Shown here one piece after another: positions 16,684 to 23,777 of a DNA stretch of 64,000 nucleotides. The stretch is from a bacterium (GTDB taxonomy: Bacteria > 4484-113 > JAGGVC01): positions 19,644-83,643 of the forward strand of contig JABRWB010000063.1 of assembly GCA_039961635.1 (NCBI GenBank). Reading direction: 5' to 3'. Positions within the stretch are counted from its first letter, which is position 1. Every line of letters begins with the position of its first letter. Position numbers and translations under genes: made by a program. The notes under the pieces are model-generated. The model was not told the origin of the DNA. It made no database searches and saw only the letters and a program-made list of their open reading frames with translations.

Positions 16684-17816
16684 TCCCCGTCCTCCATCAG
16701 CCGGATGCTCCTGCGCACGTCTTCGCCGAGTTCCTGCGCAAGCGGGGCGAAATGAACCTTCAGCCTGTATTTAAGCTGGCTTATGCTTTCGTACTCGACC
16801 ACCGCGTGTTCGAGAATCGCCAGCAGCGGAGGACGCGGGAATCCGCTTCTCAAAAGCAGCACGGGCTGCTTTCCCATCCCGTACGCCATCCCGATTAGCA
16901 TCAGCGCGGAGCCGGACCACTCTTCGAGATTGTAAACAACGTAATCGCTTTCCTGCTGGTTTTCGCACGCCTGGCACATGAACTCAACGTCGGAAAACGG
17001 CTCCTTGAACCGGTAAGCAAACAGCCCCAGCTCTTTCAGCGCCGGTCTGATCGCCGAGCTGTAAAGCTCGTTGTTACGCGCGTTTTCCGGCAGCACGCAT
17101 GTGACCTTCCCTTTGATGTATTCGGGAAACTTGCGGCAATAGCCTTCCTCAAACCTAAAGCAGCGCACAAAATCGCTTGGCCTGTAATCGTCGCGCTCCT
17201 TCAGCGTCCTCCGCCGGAGTTCGGTTTTGATATCGCCCGCGATGGATTTGGCCACATCCTCGGTCAAAGCGATGCTCACATCCGCGCGGCTTCGCTCCGC
17301 GATCATTTCCGAAGCCACACTCGGCACTTCGCTGTAAAGCGGGCACTTCGCACAGGTGTCGAAATTGTAGAGCCGGATGTTCAGCTCCTTGCAGGCCATC
17401 GAAACGACCAGCTGTCCCTCGCCGCGGTAACTTCGCACTTCTGTTCCAAGCGACAGGAACCGGCAGCGCGGAATGCTTATGGTTTTGGGAACCGAACAGT
17501 TGAAACAGGTAAGCGGATCGACCTCGCTCACGTATGGATCGGTCGAGATCGCGCAGTGCGTGGCGCCGAAGGACGTGCGGCGGAACGGGCACGGAGGACA
17601 GTCGAGAAAAGTTTCCACGCCGCGTTGCTTGGTTCCCGCGGAGGGAACCGGTTTCTGCGCCGTTTCACCGGAACCGTACTTCTCCGGCGCGTCGCCAGTG
17701 CTTCCGGGCGATTCCATCGCGCCGGAGCTGCGAGCCGCGTCGGCTATTCCGTTTTCCGGAGCGTTCCTTTCCTCCACACGGACCACCCCTGGACCAGCTT
17801 CATACCCCGGATGCAT
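16680..17816 (-). CDS. Cys-rich protein with a TIR/nucleoside-deoxyribosyltransferase-like C-terminal fold
   Basis: A 378-residue protein of unknown function. Residues about 1-60 are low-complexity. Residues 65-180 carry a cluster of cysteines (CPPCPF, CFNCS, CAKCP and single Cys), suggesting Fe-S or zinc binding. The C-terminal 160 residues read like the TIR-like/N-deoxyribosyltransferase fold: CVLPENARNNELYSSAI, a predicted helix, then ESDYVVYNLEEWSGS and IGMAYGMGKQPVLL, matching the common D.VI.DLT....V.YELG.A.A.GKPV.L pattern. The usual catalytic Glu of ELG is replaced (LIG), hinting at ligand sensing rather than catalysis. It is coupled by ATGA to the zinc-ribbon gene and lies upstream of purH. 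A TGTAAT 8 nt before the ATG may be its -10 box. The ATG start is tentative because the N-terminus is not conserved. Confidence 0.6.
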   Translation of the reverse strand: MHPGYEAGPGVVRVEERNAPENGIADAARSSGAMESPGSTGDAPEKYGSGETAQKPVPSAGTKQRGVETFLDCPPCPFRRTSFGATHCAISTDPYVSEVDPLTCFNCSVPKTISIPRCRFLSLGTEVRSYRGEGQLVVSMACKELNIRLYNFDTCAKCPLYSEVPSVASEMIAERSRADVSIALTEDVAKSIAGDIKTELRRRTLKERDDYRPSDFVRCFRFEEGYCRKFPEYIKGKVTCVLPENARNNELYSSAIRPALKELGLFAYRFKEPFSDVEFMCQACENQQESDYVVYNLEEWSGSALMLIGMAYGMGKQPVLLLRSGFPRPPLLAILEHAVVEYESISQLKYRLKVHFAPLAQELGEDVRRSIRLMEDGE

Positions 17817-18058
17817 TGTACGCTATTACATACGCAAATGCAATATATTTACCCCCTCTTTTGAAAACATGTTCCGGACGCCTTGCTGGAACTTGGATGT
17901 CCGGTTGCCCACAATGCAAGCAAAAACCCAATTCAGTCTAAGTGTTTCACCGCTTCAAGCCCGCTAATTATCTCTCCAAATCGCACTTCTAAAGCAATGG
18001 TAAATGAGAATGATTAGCCATCTTACTGCAATTTCGCGGCGCACGGCCCGCCCGATGA

Positions 18059-18064
18059 TAAAAT
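18059..18064 (+). promoter_or_regulatory. -10 box (TAAAAT) of the FliK-like gene; probable leaderless start
   Basis: TAAAAT followed by exactly 6 nt (CGCGCC) and then the GTG start at 18071. No Shine-Dalgarno is visible. The 17817-18058 stretch upstream is AT-richer non-coding DNA between divergent genes, with no other feature that I can support. Confidence 0.55.
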
Positions 18065-18070
18065 CGCGCC

Positions 18071-19279
18071 GTGCCAGAGATCCACGGCATACCGGCGCAA
18101 GTTCCGCCTGCCGCGGGAGCATCCGCGCCCGAACTTTCCGCAGGTTCGACTTACCGTGCGGTAGTGACCGGCGAATTGGGAGGCAAAACCGAAGTCCTTA
18201 TCGCCAACCGCTATTACCTCGCGCAAACTTCGCTGCGGTTCGAGCCTGGCGCCGTTCTCACGCTGTTGTTGTCGGAAGCGCGCCCCGACCTGTACGTGTT
18301 CCGCGTGCTCGGCCAATCGGACGCATCGGCCTCCTTAAGCCTTGCATTCTCCGATGCGGATGCGGCGCTGGCGAGGCTTGGAATCGCGCCGGACACGGAC
18401 ACGCTCGCCGCGGCCCGCGCCCTTTTGGCAGCCGGTGCTCCGCTGACCTCGGATTCCGTCGCGCTTTTCGCCAGGCTCGCGCAGGCGTCCGGCCCAGCCA
18501 AAATCCCGATGCTGGCGACGATTTACGCCGCGCTTGTTTCGGAAGGCGCGTCGCCCGACCTCGCGCTGATGGGCCAGGTCGCGTCCTACCTTGCGGGAGG
18601 TGCGGCGCTCGGATCGCTTCTCGCCCGGTTGGAACGCGCGCAGCGCCGCATGGGTCTCCGAAGCGCGGATTTCTTCAAGGCGCTTTTCATCGAGGAAGAT
18701 TTCCGGGACGCGGACGGCATCCGGCTGCTGGCGGACTTGCTTCACACACCCGTCGAAGCCTCGATCGCCCGCTCGCTGAAAAGCGAAGCGCCCTCGGCCG
18801 CGGCGACCGGCTCGCATGCGATTTCCGCCGCGGCGGACATTCCGGCGGAGTTTTCCGAAGGGGACGAGATTGAATTGCTCGCGGTCACCGTCGCCGCGCA
18901 GCTCGAAGCGCTTGCGGTTGTCAATTCCGTATCCGAAGATTCGATATTGCTGGAGCTTCCCGTTCGAATCGGAGGAAACAGCGTCTCTCTGCTGCTCGAT
19001 TACCGCCGCGAGCCGCCGGACGGATACGACGAGCGCTACACCGCACTTTTGGGATTGGACGCTCCCTCGCTCGGACGCATCGAGGCGATAGTCCGCAAGC
19101 GCGGCGCGCGGATGGAAGTCGAAATCATGGCGTCGGATGAAAACACGCTCGCGCTTTTGTCCGATATCGCAAACGAAACCTGCGCCGCGAAGTCGCTGGC
19201 CTCCGCAACCGGCTCGGCATCCGTCGATATCGAATTCTCGCGGCTCGCACGGCCCGCGATCATCGAGGAGGGCGAATGA
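18071..19279 (+). CDS. FliK-like (hook-length control C-terminal domain-like) protein
   Basis: A 402-residue Ala/Leu-rich protein with no export signal. Residues about 300-375 (GGNSVSLLLDY, then LDAPSLGRIEAIVRKRGARM and EVEIMASDENTLALL) follow the pattern of the FliK C-terminal domain, where L.P..LG.(I/V)E..(V/I)....... is the core. The rest is low-complexity helix, as in FliK N-terminal parts. Its stop overlaps the ATG of a FlhB-C-terminal-like gene. The same kind of pair is known in Firmicutes as ylqG-ylqH. FliK and FlhB control substrate switching in flagellar type III export; no other flagellar gene is seen here. The FliK link is by pattern and neighbour, not by strong identity. Confidence 0.6.
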   Translation: MPEIHGIPAQVPPAAGASAPELSAGSTYRAVVTGELGGKTEVLIANRYYLAQTSLRFEPGAVLTLLLSEARPDLYVFRVLGQSDASASLSLAFSDADAALARLGIAPDTDTLAAARALLAAGAPLTSDSVALFARLAQASGPAKIPMLATIYAALVSEGASPDLALMGQVASYLAGGAALGSLLARLERAQRRMGLRSADFFKALFIEEDFRDADGIRLLADLLHTPVEASIARSLKSEAPSAAATGSHAISAAADIPAEFSEGDEIELLAVTVAAQLEALAVVNSVSEDSILLELPVRIGGNSVSLLLDYRREPPDGYDERYTALLGLDAPSLGRIEAIVRKRGARMEVEIMASDENTLALLSDIANETCAAKSLASATGSASVDIEFSRLARPAIIEEGE

Positions 19280-19578
19280 CCGGCGCCGACGAAAGAAGAC
19301 GAATCCTAGACCGGCTGGCCGTGGCGCTCAAGTACGAGCCGGAGCGGGGGGACTCCGCGCCCAAAGTGGTCGCATCGGGACGCGGCTACACGGCGGAGCG
19401 CATCATCGAAATCGCAAAGGCCAGCGGCGTGAAAATCCACGAGGACCCGAATCTCGTGCGGCTGCTCGCATCGGTCGAAATCGAGCGGGAAATTCCCGTC
19501 GCTTTGTTCGCGGCCGTGGCCGAAATCCTGGCGCTCGTGTACCGGGCCGACGAGGAGAAGCGAAGGATGGCGGGCTGA
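19276..19578 (+). CDS. Orphan FlhB C-terminal domain-like protein (YlqH/FlhX type)
   Basis: A 100-residue cytosolic protein equal to the FlhB cytoplasmic domain without its membrane part. It shows RLAVALKYEPERGDSAPKVV, then YTAERIIEIAKASGVKIHED, LVRLLASVEIEREIP and FAAVAEILALVYR, which match FlhB residues after the autocleavage site almost segment by segment. The NPTH cleavage motif is replaced, so it is already equivalent to the cleaved fragment. The ATG overlaps the FliK-like stop (ATGA). In other bacteria such FlhX proteins can substitute for the cleaved FlhB tail. Stop is 2 nt from the convergent repeat-protein gene. Confidence 0.85.
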   Translation: MTGADERRRILDRLAVALKYEPERGDSAPKVVASGRGYTAERIIEIAKASGVKIHEDPNLVRLLASVEIEREIPVALFAAVAEILALVYRADEEKRRMAG

Positions 19579-19580
19579 AA

Positions 19581-21209
19581 CTAAACCTCCGTCTTCCCTG
19601 CTCCCGGGCCGACTTCCACCATCAGCCGCACGCCTTCCTCGTTCGTAAGAAAATAAACGCCGATGGGGAGCAGCACCTCGTCGCCGACGGCCACCGTTCC
19701 GTGCGATTCGTTCCGTGCGTCCGTAAGCTCCCCCCCCGTGGTCACGAATTTGGCCCAGCCCGCCTCGAGCGCGTGCGTCACCGTTTTGGCCTTGCCCGAT
19801 TCGAGCGATACATCGCCCGCCCATTCCTCGAACGATTTCGGCTTGCCGGTGTACTCAACCTTGATTTTGTATCGGCCTTCGGAAAGCGTCGCGGGGACGC
19901 CCCCGATCGTGGAAGTGATGTAGCGCGACGTATCCGCCGCCGGGTAATAGTAAACCTGGATCAGATTGCCGGGCACTTCCTTGCCTCCGACCGTCGCGAT
20001 GACGGTGATGGACGTGCTCTGGAAGTCCGCCCGCAGCGTCTGGTGTTTGCCCTCCGCGACCGCGACGCCGCTAATCCATACGGACGGCTTGTCCTGGCTG
20101 TTCGTGTATTCGACGCGCAGGTCGTAATTCGCGGGTTCGAGGGCTATCGTCCACTCCCCGCTGGATTTGACGATGGAATTGGCGGATTCGCCCTGGTTGT
20201 ACACGTAAACGTAAAAGTCGTGGCCAGGAATCTGCCCCCCCCCAGTGGTGAACGCGTTGACCTTGATCGTGCCCACCGGCAGCGATATGTTGACCCGGTT
20301 TACCTTGCCCGCCTCGACCGCGACGCCTTTCTCCCAGTGCTCGTATTCGCCCTCCCCCTCCCCCACCGATACTTTCACGTCGTAAGTGCCGGGATCTATC
20401 GGGAACTCGTCGCCCGGCTCGCCCTGCGCGATCGGAGATGATGTGTCGCCCGATTCGTGCACAGCGACCTTCGCGCCCGGCAACGCCTTGCCGCCCTGAA
20501 GGATCACCACAAGCGACCCGCCGCTGAAGTTGGCCTCCAGCGTCGCGGTTTTGCCTTCCTCCACCTTTACGTCCCGGCGCCATAGCGGCTCGCTGTTTTT
20601 GCCCGTGCCGAGCACGAGGCGCACGTCGTAGGTTCCTTCAAGCACCTTCACCGGCTTGTCCGCTTTGCCGGACGCAAGCACGCTTGTCTCGTCGCCGGGC
20701 GGAAACACCGCGACCTCGACGTCCTTCGCGGTGTACGCGGTGCCCGCCCCGCCCAGGTCAACCGCGATGTATCCGAAATCGAACTTGATTTCCTCGCGCA
20801 AAAGCTTGCCGTCCTCCACCGTGAGGCCGGTTTTCCATTTCTTGCGCTCGACGCCGAACTTGTCCTTGTAGACCGCGAGCACGTCGTAGTCGCCCGCCTT
20901 GAGCGTCTCCGCGATTCCGTCCTCCGGCTCGGCGACGGGATGCTCGTGGTCGTCCGGCGCGCATACGTACAGCTCGCTCGAATCCCCCACGCGGTCCTCG
21001 CCCGCGTAAACGCGGATTTCAAGCTGCCCCGCGCCCTCCACGTCGAACTTGCCCGGCTCGCCCGGACCGGACGGCGGCGGTATGAAATTGCCGGCCGCAT
21101 CCATCCCCGCGCCGCCGCCAGCCGGACGCTTGCGGGGGATCGTCGCAATCACGGCCACGACGATCACAACCAGCACAACCGCGACAATCGCTACAGTCCG
21201 CTTATCCAT
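19581..21209 (-). CDS. Membrane-anchored protein with five to six tandem beta repeats
   Basis: About 542 residues. ATG 21209 (MDKRTVAIVAVVLVVIVVAV) is preferred over an in-frame GTG 9 nt upstream because AGGAAG lies 8 nt before it. A single N-terminal transmembrane anchor is followed by a Pro/Gly-rich linker and then about 5.5 tandem units of roughly 82 residues, each with a (P/E)G.YDV.V.Y segment, a W..(G/D)V.VE.GK turn and a closing beta strand. The protein is probably outside the cytoplasm and acidic. No family is recognised; the units resemble carboxypeptidase-regulatory or SpaA-like beta sandwiches. The gene contains C8 and C9 tracts at matching points of two repeats (G-tracts on the coding strand). 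Confidence 0.75.
   Translation of the reverse strand: MDKRTVAIVAVVLVVIVVAVIATIPRKRPAGGGAGMDAAGNFIPPPSGPGEPGKFDVEGAGQLEIRVYAGEDRVGDSSELYVCAPDDHEHPVAEPEDGIAETLKAGDYDVLAVYKDKFGVERKKWKTGLTVEDGKLLREEIKFDFGYIAVDLGGAGTAYTAKDVEVAVFPPGDETSVLASGKADKPVKVLEGTYDVRLVLGTGKNSEPLWRRDVKVEEGKTATLEANFSGGSLVVILQGGKALPGAKVAVHESGDTSSPIAQGEPGDEFPIDPGTYDVKVSVGEGEGEYEHWEKGVAVEAGKVNRVNISLPVGTIKVNAFTTGGGQIPGHDFYVYVYNQGESANSIVKSSGEWTIALEPANYDLRVEYTNSQDKPSVWISGVAVAEGKHQTLRADFQSTSITVIATVGGKEVPGNLIQVYYYPAADTSRYITSTIGGVPATLSEGRYKIKVEYTGKPKSFEEWAGDVSLESGKAKTVTHALEAGWAKFVTTGGELTDARNESHGTVAVGDEVLLPIGVYFLTNEEGVRLMVEVGPGAGKTEV
19730..19737. repeat. C8 homopolymer inside the repeat-protein gene
   Basis: Eight C on the plus strand, read as GGG GGG in a TTGGE context of the last repeat unit. 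With the C9 tract at 20235-20243 it is one of two slip-prone sites in this surface gene. Confidence 0.9.
20235..20243. repeat. C9 homopolymer inside the repeat-protein gene
   Basis: Nine C on the plus strand, read as consecutive Gly codons in a TTGGGQ context of the fourth repeat unit. A one-base change would truncate the protein after about 330 residues. Confidence 0.9.
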
Positions 21210-21271
21210 AGAGGCCACTTCCTATGCGCAAAGCATAATCAGTTTACCCAAACCGCGCCCGGCGCGCCCGA

Positions 21272-22369
21272 TCAGAAATGATAGGTGAACTGCGAGAAAA
21301 TGGCGAAATCAGGCGCGGTGTCAACCGCGATGTCTTCGCTGAATCCGCCTTCCCAGATCACATTGCGCCACAGGTAGCGTTTGAAGCCGAGCGCCATTTC
21401 CAGCGTGTCCTGGTCCACGTCGTTGATGCCGTACTTGTACGGATTCGTCTGGTGATGGAACTGGATCAGCCACGAGTGCTTGCGGTTCGCCTGGTATTCG
21501 CCGGCTAGCGACCATTTCCAGATGTCGTTGCCTTCGAGGTCCAAATCGTTGCCGCCGGTGAACACGTATCCTGTCTGGCCGTACAGGATCATCCGCCCGA
21601 ACGTCTTCTGCGCCAGCAGGTCGAATCCCGCGTCGAATCCGCCGCTACCGAGAATGTCTCCCGGCTCGCCCGTCGGAATCTTTATTGCCGCGCGCGCGGA
21701 AATCGCGGGCCACCCGCCGCCTTCCGGCCGGATGAAGTATTTCCCGGAAAACGAAACATCGCCGAATCCGAAGCTGTCGCTTTCGCCTAGCACCCGGAAT
21801 TCGTTGCCGTTCGCCACGACGAACGTGTACTCGTTCTCGTTGTAGAGAGGCCTGTCGCCCGTGGGCAGGCCGAAAAATCCGTGCCAGCTTTCGATCCACC
21901 CGTCGAAAATCCCGCGCGACGAAAAATGCACGGGTACGAACACGCCAAGCTCGACGCGCTCGCTCATCCCGCGCCGGTACGAAATCGTCTGCCGGTAACT
22001 CTCCAGGTCGATGTCGAACAGCGCGTCGCCTTCCTGGTACTTGACGAAGTTGTTGGCGATGTCCAGCCGGTACGCCAGAAGCGCCCTGCCCTCCGGCAGC
22101 GTGTAGGCGCTCTCGGCCGGCATCTGCAGCACGGTAAGCGCAAGCGGATGCTGCGAAATCCAGTCGAACGGTCCCTTGGGAAGCCAGCGCCAGGGCGCGC
22201 CCTCCGGCGCAAGCCCGACCTTCGGAAGCTCTTCGGAAGGCGGTTCCTCGCCCGGCTCGAACTCGGTGACGGCCACGTCAACCTTGACGCCGTCGCCCCC
22301 GTCGTCGTCGGCCAGGCACGGAACGCACGATATCGCAAGCAAAACAAGCACCAGCGCGGCAATCTTCAA
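21272..22369 (-). CDS. Outer-membrane beta-barrel protein (DUF3187-like)
   Basis: A 365-residue protein with a signal peptide (MKIAALVLVLLAISCVPCLA) and then an acidic linker. The rest alternates polar and hydrophobic residues as in porin strands: YRRGMSERVELGVFVPVHF, GFGDVSFSGKYFI, then RAAIKIPTGEPGD. It ends FAIFSQFTYHF, with the C-terminal Phe typical of BAM substrates. The pattern fits the DUF3187 family. Function is unknown. TAGAAT lies about 37 nt before the ATG. It sits beside the anchored repeat protein on the same strand. Confidence 0.8.
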   Translation of the reverse strand: MKIAALVLVLLAISCVPCLADDDGGDGVKVDVAVTEFEPGEEPPSEELPKVGLAPEGAPWRWLPKGPFDWISQHPLALTVLQMPAESAYTLPEGRALLAYRLDIANNFVKYQEGDALFDIDLESYRQTISYRRGMSERVELGVFVPVHFSSRGIFDGWIESWHGFFGLPTGDRPLYNENEYTFVVANGNEFRVLGESDSFGFGDVSFSGKYFIRPEGGGWPAISARAAIKIPTGEPGDILGSGGFDAGFDLLAQKTFGRMILYGQTGYVFTGGNDLDLEGNDIWKWSLAGEYQANRKHSWLIQFHHQTNPYKYGINDVDQDTLEMALGFKRYLWRNVIWEGGFSEDIAVDTAPDFAIFSQFTYHF

Positions 22370-22406
22370 CGCAAAACCTCTTTACGGAACCGGATAAAGA
22401 CCGCCC

Positions 22407-22412
22407 ATTCTA
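22407..22412 (-). promoter_or_regulatory. -10 box (TAGAAT) of the DUF3187-like gene
   Basis: Minus-strand TAGAAT about 37 nt before the ATG at 22369, directly after the stop of the upstream gene. Confidence 0.45.
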
Positions 22413-23330
22413 TCACGGGCGCCGCGCCCAGGCGAACGCCAGGTACGCGCACAGCGGCGCCGCGAACAGCACCAGCGCGAGTATCCGCCGCACTTGCAGC
22501 ACCGTGTCGGCGCCGACCAGCCGCTTTCCCAAAAGCACTCCGCCCACGGGCTCCCAGTATTCAGACGCGGCCTCGTCGCCCGCGGTCACGACGGATTTGT
22601 CCAAATAACGCCCGCCCCGGTCGAATTTGAGCAGCGTGCCCCGCGAGCCGAGCACCGCGATCGCGCAGTCCGCTCCCTTCGCTATCGCGAGCGGGACTTC
22701 ACCGCCCGTCAGCTTGCCCCGCAAATCCTTTATTAGATCTGGTCGCTGACCTTTTTTGAGCGGCTCCTTGAACGTCACCTGCGCCGGATTGAGTTCCACT
22801 TGCGGCGCGTACAGGTTCAGCGCCTTGCCCGGTACGTCTATCTCGGCGATCCAGCCGTCGTCCAGTTTCAGGATGCGCCGCGCCAGCACGCCGACAAGCG
22901 CGGGATCGTCCGCCGCCTTGCCCTGCATCACCGCCGCCCGGTCGGGGCGCAGGCTTTCCAGGCTTGCCGCCATCGTCATCGGCGGCACGCCCAGCTGCGG
23001 CGCGTCCTCGCGGTAAACCGGTTCGTCCAGCTGCGAAAGGTAGTTCATCCGCGTCCAGGTGTAATTGGGAGCGGACTTCCCCGCGCCGCCGCCAGTCCGC
23101 GATTGAGACGCCGAAAATTCCAGAACGATCGGCGGGTACGGCCATGCCGCGCTGTACTTGTACGGGAACGCGGACAGGTCGGGCATCCTCGGCGTGCGCC
23201 CGTACAGCTCGCCCGCGTCCGACGGCGCGCCGTGGAACCAGAACAGCGCGATTCCGGCCGCGTCCAGCAGGAACACGGCGCAGAAAAACACACCAGCGAA
23301 AACTCCGAATGGCGAATGCCCGCGTTTCAA
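22413..23330 (-). CDS. Two-TM protein of unknown function; start uncertain
   Basis: The open frame extends back to an ATG at 23492, but that portion is the palindrome-rich repeat and has no coding character. The first plausible start is a TTG at 23330 just before a transmembrane helix (GVFAGVFFCAVFLLDAAGIA); no ATG lies between. The middle 230 residues are predicted to be extracytoplasmic and contain PYKYSAAWPYPPIV, LDDGWIAEIDVPGKALNLYA and VLGSRGTLLKFDRGGRY. A second helix (ALVLFAAPLCAYLAFAWA) ends the protein. No family recognised. The repeat inserted at the 5' end may have displaced the original promoter or start. Confidence 0.55.
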   Translation of the reverse strand: MKRGHSPFGVFAGVFFCAVFLLDAAGIALFWFHGAPSDAGELYGRTPRMPDLSAFPYKYSAAWPYPPIVLEFSASQSRTGGGAGKSAPNYTWTRMNYLSQLDEPVYREDAPQLGVPPMTMAASLESLRPDRAAVMQGKAADDPALVGVLARRILKLDDGWIAEIDVPGKALNLYAPQVELNPAQVTFKEPLKKGQRPDLIKDLRGKLTGGEVPLAIAKGADCAIAVLGSRGTLLKFDRGGRYLDKSVVTAGDEAASEYWEPVGGVLLGKRLVGADTVLQVRRILALVLFAAPLCAYLAFAWARRP

Positions 23331-23380
23331 ACTGGAACATGATAGCGCAGTTGCAGCGATGCACTGCGCGCGCCTTTTAT

Positions 23381-23491
23381 TGGGAGTGCACCGGCTTGCC
23401 GGTGCAATTTCGGATTGCGGAGATTCAACACCGACCTTTTCTCCGGCGATTAGTCGCCGGACAAAAAGCACCGATGAATCGGCGCACTCCA
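23381..23491. repeat. Palindrome-rich repeat A, bounded by GGGAGTGC/GCACTCC
   Basis: The element opens TGGGAGTGC and closes GCACTCCAA. Between them are three hairpins with short loops: GCACCGGC-TT-GCCGGTGC (23388-23405), CCGGCGA-TTAG-TCGCCGG (23443-23460) and CCGAT-GA-ATCGG (23471-23482). A second copy of the same plan is at 33664-33807. No ORF with coding character crosses it. Confidence 0.75.
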
Positions 23492-23777
23492 AATATGCCC
23501 AGACGACGCTTGCCGAGATTCCCGGCTCTGGAGAGCCGGGCTATATCAGCCACCGCAACCCGACTTACTCCGAGAACACGATTGCGCTTCCGAGCGATAG
23601 GGGCGCGCTGGTAATAAGCGGATTGAGACATGGCCCCGGCGGGCAAGCGAAGCGCCGCCCGTTGGGGGGTCGAAGATGTACGAAGGGACACGGCCAAAGA
23701 CGCAGATCGCGGGAAGGGACGATCTTTCGCCGGTCTGGAGACTGACGGCATATTCCTGAAGGAAACAGCCGGCCGCG
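23492..23777. other. Non-coding gap with a strong hairpin downstream of the SNF2 gene
   Basis: 286 bp between repeat A and the stop of the SNF2 gene. A perfect 9-bp stem with a 2-nt loop (CCCGGCTCT-GG-AGAGCCGGG) lies at 23521-23540. It has no T-tract, so it is more likely part of the repeat cluster than a terminator. I see no gene in the remainder. Confidence 0.6.

Noticed and set aside
23331..23492. N-terminal extension of the two-TM protein through repeat A
   Set aside because: The extension is translated palindromic repeat; kept only as evidence for start uncertainty.
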